This document shows positions 45,029-53,409 of a stretch of 64,000 nt of DNA, piece by piece. The stretch is from JAPLUA01 sp964625855 (GTDB lineage: Bacteria > Verrucomicrobiota > Verrucomicrobiia > Limisphaerales > UBA8199). The notes beneath the pieces were generated by a model. That model saw only the letters and a program-made list of their open reading frames with translations. It did no database searches and was not told the origin of the DNA. Every line of letters starts with the position of its first letter. Positions within the stretch are counted from its first letter, which is position 1. Location: assembly GCA_964625855.1 (NCBI GenBank), contig CAZVFC010000005.1, forward strand, positions 199,258-263,257. The letters run 5' to 3'. Made by a program: the position numbers and the translations under genes.

Positions 45029-46282
45029 ATGCACTTTCCAGTCAGACAGGTAAGCCTTGCCGGGAGCGTTTTAGAATGCCTGCTGTGCGTTCCGACACTG
45101 ATGCTGATGCCAGCCTCATCAAGCCCTGCCGCTGCCCCGGCTCCTCAGATCACCGTCGCCGCCTATTACTACCCCTGCGAACACCCTGACCCGCGTTGGG
45201 ACAAGGCCAAGTATCCCGGGTTCACGGAGTGGGACCTGGTCCGCAAGGCCAAGCCGCGCTTTCCGGGTCACAAGCAGCCCAAGGTGCCCCTTTGGGGTTA
45301 CACCGACGAATCCGATCCCCAGGTCATGGCCCACAAGATTGAGACCGCTGCCAACTACGGGGTCAATGCCTTCATCTTCGACTGGTATTACTACGACGAC
45401 GGCCCGTACCTTGAGCGCGCCCTCGACCGGGGTTTCCTGCAGGCTACGAATAACAGCCGCCTGAGGTTCGGCCTGATGTGGGCCAACCACGACTGGTTCG
45501 ACATCCAAGGCTATAACCCCGCGGATAAGGTAAAGCTGCTCTACCCCGGCAAGGTTACTCCTGCCACCTGGGACAAGATCACCGACCTTGTCGTCGCCCG
45601 CTATTTCAAGCACCCGAGCTACTGGAAGATTGACGGCAAGCCTTACTTCTCCATCTACGAGATGAGCCTGTTCCTGGACAGCTTCGGCTCGGTCGAGGGC
45701 TCGCGGGCTGCGCTGGCTCGCTTTCGCCAGAAGGCCAAGGCGGCTGGGCTGCCGGGGCTGCACATCAACGCCGTGCTCTGGGGCCGTCCCAACCTGCCTG
45801 GCGGCAAGACGCCGGCCGACTGGCCGAAGCTTTGCACCGATCTCGCCCTCGACAGTCTCACCGGCTACACCTGGGTCCATCACGGCGCACTCAATTACGG
45901 CACCTTCCCGATCTCGGACTATGTCCAGGGTCGCGACGCTTATCTCAAGTTCTACGCTGGCGCGGTCACCAACTACCCGGTGCCGTATTTCCCCAATACT
46001 ACGATCAACTGGGACAACTCGCCGCGCGCGCACCCGGACGCGAAGTGGGACAAGCCCGCCGCCCATGTCGTCAATCCGGTTATGGTGGGCAACTCGCCCG
46101 CCGCCTTCCGCGAGGCCAGCCAGATCATCAAGCAACGCCTCCTGGCCGCCCCGACCACCCCCAAGATCATTACCGTCAACGCCTGGAACGAGTGGCCCGA
46201 AGGCAGCGTGCTCGAACCCGAGCAGGAACACGGCTACGGATATCTCGAAGCCATCAAAGCTGTGTTCGGAACCAAGGAATAA
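45029..46282 (+). CDS. Secreted GH99-like/WbsX-family protein
   Basis: After a short hydrophobic leader (VSLAGSVLECLLCVPTLMLM) the protein reads ITVAAYYYPCEHPDPRWD, GFTEWDLVRKAKPRFPGHKQ, GVNAFIFDWYYYDDGPYLE, YFKHPSYWKIDGKPYFSIY and TVNAWNEWPEGSVLEPEQEHG. This is the WbsX (PF14307) pattern, related in fold to GH99 endo-alpha-mannanases. The glutamate-rich NEWxEGxxLEP end is the family signature. It is followed 132 bases later by a GH38 alpha-mannosidase, suggesting a mannan-processing pair. The start at 45029 begins the leader; the long upstream frame overlaps the divergent gene. Confidence 0.85.
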   Translation: MHFPVRQVSLAGSVLECLLCVPTLMLMPASSSPAAAPAPQITVAAYYYPCEHPDPRWDKAKYPGFTEWDLVRKAKPRFPGHKQPKVPLWGYTDESDPQVMAHKIETAANYGVNAFIFDWYYYDDGPYLERALDRGFLQATNNSRLRFGLMWANHDWFDIQGYNPADKVKLLYPGKVTPATWDKITDLVVARYFKHPSYWKIDGKPYFSIYEMSLFLDSFGSVEGSRAALARFRQKAKAAGLPGLHINAVLWGRPNLPGGKTPADWPKLCTDLALDSLTGYTWVHHGALNYGTFPISDYVQGRDAYLKFYAGAVTNYPVPYFPNTTINWDNSPRAHPDAKWDKPAAHVVNPVMVGNSPAAFREASQIIKQRLLAAPTTPKIITVNAWNEWPEGSVLEPEQEHGYGYLEAIKAVFGTKE

Positions 46283-46305
46283 CGGCCCAGCATGAATTCA
46301 GGAAA

Positions 46306-46399
46306 CAACCAACAACCAACATCCCACATCGAACATCCAATGTCCGCCATGGGATCAATCATTGGATGTTGGTTGTTGGATGTTGGTTGTTGGATGTTT
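46306..46399. repeat. Inverted repeat of 7-base units just upstream of the GH38 gene
   Basis: CATCCAATG (46334 to 46342) pairs with CATTGGATG (46360 to 46368), flanked by complementary runs of CAACCAACAACCAAC and TTGGTTGTTGG. The right arm alternates TTGGATG and TTGGTTG, 7-base units. A transcript reading through would form a long hairpin ending about 15 bases before the ATG at 46415. Confidence 0.8.
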
Positions 46400-46414
46400 C
46401 CCAACCCACTCGCT

Positions 46415-49400
46415 ATGACAACACGCAACACCTCGCTCTTTAAGCTCTTCGCCCTTCTGGCCCTCGTCGTTTCGGCGTGCGGTGCCGCCGAGACGAAGAC
46501 CCTTTGGCAAATTGGCGCCCAGGACCGCAACAACGCCGAGTTCGCCCTGGCGCCCAAAGGCTATCACCAGTTCGCCGACGACGGCTTCCTGATCGTGGGA
46601 GTGTCCGATGCAAGGACTGCCTGGCCCTATGTCCAACCCGGTCCGTCGGATAATTGGGCCGGCAACCGGCCTCACACCTTCACCGTCCTGTTCGGCGTCG
46701 AGAAGGCCGTTCCTAAGGGCACCTGTCGTCTCGTGGTGGATATGCTCGACACCCACTATGCGGCCGTGCCTACGCTGCGAATCGGGGTTAACGGCCAGCC
46801 CTTCGAGCGGACGCTGCCGGCGGGCGCCAGCGACGCTTCTGTATCCGGCAACCCGGCCGCAGGGAAACCGCACCAGCTCGTGGTCGAGTTCCCTGCCGCC
46901 TTGCTCCGGGCGGGCTGCAACCAGCTCAACCTCACCAGCATTGCTGGGAGTTGGTTCCTCTATGATAGCCTGACCCTTGAGACGCCGCCCGCCGTCATGC
47001 CCGGCCCGCTTACGGAAGTGACCGCTTTAACCTCAGCCCGTCTCCTGCCCGGCGCCGTCGAGCGCGAGGGCAAGTCCTTCCAACGCATCGCGGCCTCGAT
47101 CACCCGCGCCGGCGGGCCGAAGGAAGTCACCGTCCGGGTCGGCAAGAACAAGGCACAGCGCCTCCAACTGAAGGATGGCCGCCAATCCGTCGAGGTGCTC
47201 GTGCCCGCGGTGGAGCGAGTGAGCCAGACGACGTGCTCGGTATTCGACGGTCGCCGCCTGCTGGCCAGCCAGCCGGTCACCCTGACGCCGGGCATCAAGG
47301 AAATCGTGGTGGTCTTCAAGACGCACTTCGACATCGGCTACACCGACATGGCCAGCAACATCGTCCAGCGCTACCGCACCACGATGATTGACCAGGCCCT
47401 CGACGTCGTGGACCAGAACCGCGATCTGCCACCGCAACAGCAGTTCGCCTGGACTCTCGCCGGCTGGCCCTTGCACAAGGTTCTGCAGGACTGGCCCGGG
47501 CAATCGCCCGAGCGGAAGGAGCGCGTCGAGAAAGCCATGCGCGAAGGCCGATTCGTGGTTCATGGCCTGCCGTTCACCACGCACACTGAACTGCTCGAAG
47601 CCGAAGACCTCGTGCGCAGTCTTGGCTATTCCGCCCGCCTCGCCCGGCGCCTCGGTCTGGACATCCCGCGGGATGGCAAGATGACGGACGTGCCGGAGCA
47701 CACTTGGATGATGGCCACGATGCTCAAGCACGCCGGGATAGACTTCATGATGATCGGCTGCAACGGCGCCAGCGCCCCGCTCCAGGTGCCCCTGCTCTAC
47801 TGGTGGCAAGGGCCCGACGGCTCGCGCGTGCTGACCTTCTACTCGCCTCAATACGGAACGGAGCTTGCTCCGCCGCCGGATTGGCCCTATCGCACCTGGC
47901 TGGCCTGCCTGCATACGGGCGATAACCACGGCCCGCCGCGACCGGACGAGGTCAAGAAGGTCCTCGACCAGGCCGCGAGGCAGTTCCCCGGCGTGAAGGT
48001 CCGCATCGGCCGGCTCTCCGACTTCGGCGACGCCATCCTCGCCGAGAAGCCCGACTTGCCCGTGGTGCGTGCCGACCTGCCGGACACCTGGATTCACGGC
48101 CCGATGTCCGATCCCGACGGTGCGAAGCTGGCCCGCAACACCCGCCCGCTCATCGCCGCCACCGAAGCGCTCAACACCGAGCTGCGCGGCTGGGGCCTGC
48201 CCGTGCCCGATGACGCCCCCGCCATCGCCACGGCCTACGAGCAAAGCCTGCTCTATGGCGAGCACACGTGGGGCGGGGCGATCTATTGGATCGGCAACAA
48301 GCTCAGCTACGGCGAGGCATTTGAGAAGGACCGCGCCAAGGGCCGGTTCGACCGCTTGGAGGGCTCCTGGGATGAGCACACCGCCTACATCAAGAAAGCC
48401 CATGAGATCGTTACCCCGGCCTTGGCGAACAACCTGCAGGCCCTGGCCCGGGGCGTGGGCGTCGAAGGCCGCCGCGTTGTCGTTTACAACCCGCTCCCCT
48501 GGAAGCGCGGTGGCGTGGTCACCATAGATGGTGCCGGCTTTGCACCCGCCGCGCTGAAGCCCGTGGATGGCGGCGCTGTCGTTCCCGTTGAGAGCACGAC
48601 CGGCCGGCTGTCCTTTTTCGCCCGTGACATCCCGCCGCTGGGATACCGCACCTACGCGGCGGGTGTTCCCTCGATGCAACGTAGGGCAGGCGTCCTCGCC
48701 TGCCCACCGGCGGCCCACGCGGCAAGCGGGGCAGGCGGGGACGCCTGCCCTACGATTGAGAGCCCCTTCTTCAGCGCCAAACTCGATCCCGCACGCGGCA
48801 TCATTGCCTCTCTCGTGGACAGGCGTTCCGGCCGCGAGCTGGCCGGCAGCGCGGACGGCCTCGGCCTGGGCCAATACCTCTATGAACGCTTTGACAACGA
48901 CCGGGTCATGGGATGGTGCTCGAAGTATGTCCGCGGCGGCCACCTCTATGCCGACTTCTACAAACCCGAACTGCCGTCGTCCACCCAGCAGCCTTACTGC
49001 TCTGCTTCGCCGAAGGATTTCAAGGTGCGCTTTGAAGAAACCGTCACCTCCGTGGACGCCGTCATGGAATGCGCCGCCACCACCGGCCTCCCTGCTGTCA
49101 CCCTCCGCCTCGTCCTTTACCAGGAACAACCCTGCGCCGACCTGGAGATCACCCTGCACGATAAGCCCTTCGAACCGTGGCCCGAGGCCGGCTGGCTGTG
49201 CCTCCCGCTAAACGTCAACGACCCCCAATTCCACCTCGGGCGCCTCGCGTCCATCATTGACCCCGCCCGCGACATTGTCACCGGCGCGAATCGTTACCTG
49301 TTCGGCATCAACACCGGCGTGAGCATGACCGATGACCAAGGTCGCGGCGTCGGCATCTGCCCGATGGATTACCCTCTTGTCAGCCTCGACACGCCTGGCT

Positions 49401-49918
49401 GCTGGCGCTACTCGCTGGATTTCGTGCCGGAGAAGCCGGTCGCCTACGTCAACCTCTTCAACAACCAATGGAGCACCAACTTCCGGCTATGGAACCGCGG
49501 CACCTGGACCACGCGCGTCCGCCTGTGGGCCGTCGGGCGCTATGCCAGCGAGCCATCGCTCATCACGCCCTCGCTTGAAGCGCGCTATCCCCTGCTCGCA
49601 GCGGTCGCCGAGGGCACGCCCGGCGCGTTGCAGCCCACGCGCCGTGGCCTCGAACTCTCCCGCAAAGGCATCCTCGTCACCGCCTACGGCGCCAACCCCG
49701 ACGGCCCGGGTACCGTTCTGCGGCTCTGGGAACAAGCCGGCCAATCCGGCACCGTTAAGGTCCGCCTGCCCGAAGGCACAACCGTCGAACAAGTGCAGCC
49801 CGTTGACCTGCGCGGTCGCGCCATCGGCAAGCCCCTTCCCGTCCGGAACGGCGCCTTCAAAGTCACGGTGGGCGCATTTGCCCCGGTCAGTCTTGTGTTC
49901 GACGGCATCATTGAGTAA
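46415..49918 (+). CDS. Glycoside hydrolase family 38 alpha-mannosidase-like protein
   Basis: The 1167-residue secreted protein begins with a signal peptide (SLFKLFALLALVVSACGAAE). Residues about 25 to 190 form a galactose-binding-like domain resembling rhamnogalacturonan lyase domain III (APKGYHQFADDGFLIVG, GVNGQPFERTLPAG). The GH38 domain starts IVVVFKTHFDIGYTDMASNI with the zinc-binding H-x-D, followed by TLAGWPLHKVL, DVPEHTWMMATMLKHAGIDF and EHTWGGAIYWIGNKL, and ends in a large beta-sandwich C-terminus. A palindromic DNA repeat is inserted in frame near residue 760 (RRAGVLACPPAAHAAS and GAGGDACPTIES). I chose the ATG at 46415; upstream codons encode only the inverted repeat. It probably removes mannose from an external glycan. 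Confidence 0.9.
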   Translation: MTTRNTSLFKLFALLALVVSACGAAETKTLWQIGAQDRNNAEFALAPKGYHQFADDGFLIVGVSDARTAWPYVQPGPSDNWAGNRPHTFTVLFGVEKAVPKGTCRLVVDMLDTHYAAVPTLRIGVNGQPFERTLPAGASDASVSGNPAAGKPHQLVVEFPAALLRAGCNQLNLTSIAGSWFLYDSLTLETPPAVMPGPLTEVTALTSARLLPGAVEREGKSFQRIAASITRAGGPKEVTVRVGKNKAQRLQLKDGRQSVEVLVPAVERVSQTTCSVFDGRRLLASQPVTLTPGIKEIVVVFKTHFDIGYTDMASNIVQRYRTTMIDQALDVVDQNRDLPPQQQFAWTLAGWPLHKVLQDWPGQSPERKERVEKAMREGRFVVHGLPFTTHTELLEAEDLVRSLGYSARLARRLGLDIPRDGKMTDVPEHTWMMATMLKHAGIDFMMIGCNGASAPLQVPLLYWWQGPDGSRVLTFYSPQYGTELAPPPDWPYRTWLACLHTGDNHGPPRPDEVKKVLDQAARQFPGVKVRIGRLSDFGDAILAEKPDLPVVRADLPDTWIHGPMSDPDGAKLARNTRPLIAATEALNTELRGWGLPVPDDAPAIATAYEQSLLYGEHTWGGAIYWIGNKLSYGEAFEKDRAKGRFDRLEGSWDEHTAYIKKAHEIVTPALANNLQALARGVGVEGRRVVVYNPLPWKRGGVVTIDGAGFAPAALKPVDGGAVVPVESTTGRLSFFARDIPPLGYRTYAAGVPSMQRRAGVLACPPAAHAASGAGGDACPTIESPFFSAKLDPARGIIASLVDRRSGRELAGSADGLGLGQYLYERFDNDRVMGWCSKYVRGGHLYADFYKPELPSSTQQPYCSASPKDFKVRFEETVTSVDAVMECAATTGLPAVTLRLVLYQEQPCADLEITLHDKPFEPWPEAGWLCLPLNVNDPQFHLGRLASIIDPARDIVTGANRYLFGINTGVSMTDDQGRGVGICPMDYPLVSLDTPGCWRYSLDFVPEKPVAYVNLFNNQWSTNFRLWNRGTWTTRVRLWAVGRYASEPSLITPSLEARYPLLAAVAEGTPGALQPTRRGLELSRKGILVTAYGANPDGPGTVLRLWEQAGQSGTVKVRLPEGTTVEQVQPVDLRGRAIGKPLPVRNGAFKVTVGAFAPVSLVFDGIIE
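48681..48753. repeat. Palindromic repeat element inserted in the GH38 gene
   Basis: GTAGGGCAGGCGTCCTCGCC plus TGCCC (48681 to 48705) is mirrored by the inverted copy ending at 48753 (GGGCAGGCGGGGACGCCTGC then CCTAC), arms of about 25 bases with one mismatch and a 22-base centre. It is read through in frame. Confidence 0.9.
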
Positions 49919-50041
49919 GGCGCTTGGAAAGGGCGCCGTTTGTTGACTGGCGGGAATCGGACTTTCCCGGGGTGCCCTGCCGGCCGAGGTTGCGCAAGTT
50001 CGCGCTTGGTGCGGCCTGGACGATGGCGTAGTCTCCGCCCT

Positions 50042-50959
50042 ATGACTCAGCGTATGTCTCGACGTTCGGCACTTGGCAAAATCGGCGGGAGCACCGTGGG
50101 GCTGGCGGCGGCCGCAGGGCTGGCGGACCAACTCCGCGCGGCGGAGCCGGCCGAGCGCCCCAAACTCAAAGGCAACATTCATCACTCGGTTTCGGCGTGG
50201 TGTTACGGTGGCCTGTTCAATGCCGGGAAGAACAAGCCGGCGAAGATGAGCTTCGAGGACTTCTGCCGTGAGTGCGCGAGCCTGGGCCTGGAGTCGGTGG
50301 AGTTGCTGGGACCGGACCAATGGCCGGCCGTGAGGAAGGCGGGCCTGACGTGCGCGATGTGCAACGGCCCGGACAGCATTCCCTACGGCTGGAACCGGGT
50401 GGAGCATCACGACGATTTGCTGGGCAAGTTTGAGAAGGCCATTCCGCAAGTCGCGGAGGCAGGCTTCCCGAACATCATCACCTTTTCCGGCAACCGGAAG
50501 GGCATGAGCAACGAGGAAGGGCTGGAGAATTGCGTGAAGGGACTGAAGCGGCTGGCGCCGATTGCCGAGAAGCACCAGGTGACGGTCTGCGTCGAACTGC
50601 TCAATAGCAAGCGCAGCCACAAGGATTACATGTGCGACCACACGGCATGGGGTGTCGAGGTCTGCAAGCGCGTGGGTTCGGAGCGGCTGAAGCTGCTCTA
50701 CGACGTCTTTCACATGCAGATCATGGAGGGGGATGTGATTGACACCATCCGCGAGAATCATCAATACATCGGGCACTATCACACCGGCGGCGTGCCCGGG
50801 CGGAATGAGATTGATGACACCCAGGAAATCTATTACCCGGCGGTGATGAAGGCGATTGTCGCCACCGGCTACAAGGGTTTTGTGGGGCAGGAATTCGTGC
50901 CCAAGCGGGCCGACGCGCTGGCCTCGCTGAAACAGAGCGTGCTGATTTGCGATGTGTAG
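50042..50959 (+). CDS. Hydroxypyruvate isomerase/xylose isomerase-like TIM barrel with twin-arginine leader
   Basis: MTQRMSRRSALGKIGGSTVG and LAAAAGLADQLRAAE form a Tat-type leader. The mature part follows the AP endonuclease 2/Hyi family: HHSVSAWCYGGLFNAG, ECASLGLESVELLGPDQW, GFPNIITFSGNRKGM, KHQVTVCVELLNSKRSHKDY with the metal-binding glutamate, LKLLYDVFHMQIMEGD and GHYHTGGVPGRNEID, and GFVGQEFVP near the end with the second glutamate. Hyi-like enzymes interconvert hydroxypyruvate and tartronate semialdehyde or epimerise keto sugars; the exported ones are unassigned. The start at 50042 begins the Tat leader. Confidence 0.9.
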   Translation: MTQRMSRRSALGKIGGSTVGLAAAAGLADQLRAAEPAERPKLKGNIHHSVSAWCYGGLFNAGKNKPAKMSFEDFCRECASLGLESVELLGPDQWPAVRKAGLTCAMCNGPDSIPYGWNRVEHHDDLLGKFEKAIPQVAEAGFPNIITFSGNRKGMSNEEGLENCVKGLKRLAPIAEKHQVTVCVELLNSKRSHKDYMCDHTAWGVEVCKRVGSERLKLLYDVFHMQIMEGDVIDTIRENHQYIGHYHTGGVPGRNEIDDTQEIYYPAVMKAIVATGYKGFVGQEFVPKRADALASLKQSVLICDV

Positions 50960-50962
50960 GCC

Positions 50963-51027
50963 GGGCGGTGGACGCACCGCCCCCACGTGAGGATGTCCGC
51001 CGGGTATCGAGCGGACCTTTGGTCCGC
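50963..51027. repeat. Two adjacent hairpins after the isomerase-like gene
   Basis: GGGCGGTG-GACG-CACCGCCC (50963 to 50982) and GCGGACC-TTT-GGTCCGC (51011 to 51027) are perfect stems of eight and seven pairs. Neither has a following T-run, so they look like the dispersed GC-rich palindromes of this genome rather than simple terminators. Confidence 0.7.
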
Positions 51028-51093
51028 CGCAGGGTGGGGGCGGGAGTGTGGCCCGGCGTGACGAGGCATGGGCCGGCAAGCAGCGTTGAACTT

Positions 51094-52206
51094 ATGAGTG
51101 ACTACCCTCAACCCCTTGACCTGAGGCAGGTCAAGGTCTATCCGCTGGCCGAGCGGGAGAGTCTGAGCCGGGTGGACCGGATTCTCGTGGATCCTGGCCA
51201 GGAGCCGCGCGGTTGTGATGCGGAGGCGTCGGCTGCAATTGCCGGGTGCGCTCGTGGCATCGCGGCAGCCCGCAGCGCCGGCGCGAGCGTCATGTTGATT
51301 TACGGCGCCCACTTGATCAAGAACGGAGCGATGCGGATCGTGAACCGCCTGGTGGAACTGGGTTGGCTAACCCACCTGGCCACGAACGGCGCGGGCACGA
51401 TTCACGACTGGGAACTGGCTTGCCTGGGCCGCACCGAGGAGAGCGTGAGGAAGAACGTCGCCACCGGCACATTCGGCACCTGGGATGAGACCGGGCGCTA
51501 CATCCTGCTGGCGCTGATGGCCGGCGCGCTCCGCCCCGAGGGATACGGCCGGAGCCTGGGCCGCTTCATCTGCGAGGATGGGCTCACGCTGCCCACCACG
51601 GCGTCGCTGGATGCCTCGCTACGCGCGGAGCCGTCGCACCCCCTGGCGCCCGCGCGAGCCGACTTGCTGCACGCGATGCTGTCGCACCGGCTGCCCGCGG
51701 GGCGCATCGAGGTGAAGCATCCGTGGAAAGGGACCTCGATTCTCGCGCAGGCCTTTCGTCACAACGTCCCCATGACCGTCCATCCCGGCATCGGCTACGA
51801 TATCATTGCCACGCATCCGATGTTCAATGGCGCGGCGGTTGGCCGGGCAGCCGCCATGGATTTCGCCCTGTTTGGGACGGCGGTTGAACGGCTGGATGGC
51901 GGCGTGGTTTTGTCGGTCGGCTCGGCGATCATGTCGCCGCAGGTCTTTGAGAAGAGCCTCAGTTGCGTCAACAATTTGCGGCGGCAGGCCGGGCGGGGGA
52001 TCGTCCAGGGTCACACGATCTACGTGGTGGACATCCAGGATGGGGGCAAATGGGATTGGTCAACAGGGGAGCCGCCGAAGGAAAATCCGGCTTACTACCT
52101 GCGTTTCTGCAAGAGCTTCTCGCGCATGGGGGGCAGGATGCGCTACGTCCAGTGCGACAACGTGGTGTTCCTGCACAACCTGCTGCGCGCGGTGCAGGGA
52201 GCATGA
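51094..52206 (+). CDS. Conserved protein of unknown function, possibly deoxyhypusine-synthase-like
   Basis: The 370-residue product is soluble. It has blocks that look conserved: LIYGAHLIKNGAMRIVNRLV, LTHLATNGAGTIHDWELACL, GTFGTWDETGRYI, VHPGIGYDIIATHPMFNGAA and GGVVLSVGSAIMSPQVFEKS. The Gly-rich blocks alternate with predicted helices as in a Rossmann-like enzyme, and NGAG-T-x-x-D recalls the NAD-binding part of deoxyhypusine synthase, but the match is weak. The gene lies 25 bases upstream of a PfkB-type kinase, so the two probably act on the same compound. The ATG at 51094 is used because longer frames lack similarity to any gene. Confidence 0.7.
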   Translation: MSDYPQPLDLRQVKVYPLAERESLSRVDRILVDPGQEPRGCDAEASAAIAGCARGIAAARSAGASVMLIYGAHLIKNGAMRIVNRLVELGWLTHLATNGAGTIHDWELACLGRTEESVRKNVATGTFGTWDETGRYILLALMAGALRPEGYGRSLGRFICEDGLTLPTTASLDASLRAEPSHPLAPARADLLHAMLSHRLPAGRIEVKHPWKGTSILAQAFRHNVPMTVHPGIGYDIIATHPMFNGAAVGRAAAMDFALFGTAVERLDGGVVLSVGSAIMSPQVFEKSLSCVNNLRRQAGRGIVQGHTIYVVDIQDGGKWDWSTGEPPKENPAYYLRFCKSFSRMGGRMRYVQCDNVVFLHNLLRAVQGA

Positions 52207-52231
52207 GCGCGGAAACCCGAGCACGCAGCGC

Positions 52232-53254
52232 ATGACCCCCGCCCGATTCAGCGAGATCACCTCGAAGTACGCCTCGCTGCGCATCGCAGTGCTGGGCGAC
52301 CTCTGCCTGGACCGGTATCTGGAAATTGATCCGGAGAAGGAGGAGGTCTCTATTGAGACCGGCCTGCCGGTGCGCAACGTCGTGAACGTGCGGGCCCAGC
52401 CGGGCGGTGCCGGGACGATTGTCAACAACCTGGCCGCACTGGGGGTTGGAACGATTCTTCCGGTTGGGTTCGTCGGCGAAGATGGAGAAGGATACGAATT
52501 GACCCACGCGCTGAAGGCTTTGGCCGGGGTGCAGTTGACCCATTTGGTGCGCACCTCACACCGTCGGACATTCACCTACTGCAAGCCGTTGGTTGTTGTG
52601 CCCGACCAGCCGCCCGTTGAGCTCAATCGCCTGGATTTCAAGAACTGGAGCCCGACCTCGGCCTGGCTCCAGGGGCTCCTGGCAAGCGAGCTGCAAAAGA
52701 TGGGGGGTCTCGTGGAGGCCATCATCGTGTTGGACCAGGCGGATCTACCGGAGACCGGGGTTGTGACACGGAAGGTGCTGGCGACGCTTGGGAAGCTGGC
52801 GGAGGCTGAACCGGGGCGGGTCGTGCTGGCGGATAGCCGGCGCGGCCTGGCGGACTTCCCACCCGTCGTCTTCAAAATGAACGCGGCGGAATTGGCCGCG
52901 CTGACGGGGACCGCTGGCGACTTGAGTCCGGAGCAGATCGAATCCGCTGCCGCGTCTCTCGCCCGCCGCAACGGGCGGAACGTGGTGGTCACGCTCGCTG
53001 ACCGCGGCATGCTCGGGGCAAGCCCGGACGGTCAGGTTGTGTATGCTCCCGCACTGCCCCTGCGTGGGCCGATAGATGTCGTCGGCGCCGGGGATGCTGT
53101 GTCCGCGAACCTGGCTGCGGCCATGGCCGCCGGCGCCGGCCTGGCCGAAGCCCTGGAACTCGCCAATGCGGCCGCTTCCGTGGTTGTCCACAAGCTCGGC
53201 ACTACCGGCACAGCCAGCCTGGGGGAGATCCAGTCCCTGTTGCCCGCCGCGTAA
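52232..53254 (+). CDS. PfkB-family carbohydrate kinase (RfaE/HldE kinase-like)
   Basis: The 340-residue product has LRIAVLGDLCLDRYLEIDPE near the start, PfkB signature 1 (AQPGGAGTIVNNLAALG), and signature 2 (GPIDVVGAGDAVSANLAAAM) with the catalytic aspartate of GAGD. The opening and the RTFTYCKP block resemble the kinase half of HldE, which phosphorylates heptose 7-phosphate, but the nucleotidyltransferase half is missing. It lies 25 bases downstream of the unassigned gene at 51094. The substrate is probably a sugar or sugar phosphate. Confidence 0.9.
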   Translation: MTPARFSEITSKYASLRIAVLGDLCLDRYLEIDPEKEEVSIETGLPVRNVVNVRAQPGGAGTIVNNLAALGVGTILPVGFVGEDGEGYELTHALKALAGVQLTHLVRTSHRRTFTYCKPLVVVPDQPPVELNRLDFKNWSPTSAWLQGLLASELQKMGGLVEAIIVLDQADLPETGVVTRKVLATLGKLAEAEPGRVVLADSRRGLADFPPVVFKMNAAELAALTGTAGDLSPEQIESAAASLARRNGRNVVVTLADRGMLGASPDGQVVYAPALPLRGPIDVVGAGDAVSANLAAAMAAGAGLAEALELANAAASVVVHKLGTTGTASLGEIQSLLPAA

Positions 53255-53409
53255 TCCCCTCCTTCGCCGCCCTTCCGCACTGGCCTCGCGGAAGGTGAAT
53301 TCGATGGCGATTCCAGGCTTGATAATGAAACGGCTGTCATTAAGTTCGGTGCTCGATTTTCCCTGCGCGCGAAATGGCGCGGGGCCAGAACTATACAGAG
53401 CATTAGTAT

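Noticed and set aside
47033..49159. Long minus-strand frame of 708 codons opposite GH38
   Set aside because: It is the antisense of a well-supported glycoside hydrolase and shows no motifs of its own.
50963..51027. Rho-independent terminator after the isomerase-like gene
   Set aside because: The hairpins lack a T-run and match the style of dispersed GC palindromes in this genome.
49487..51079. Minus-strand frame of 530 codons opposite GH38 and the isomerase-like gene
   Set aside because: It crosses two real genes and their gap on the other strand and has no coherent protein features.
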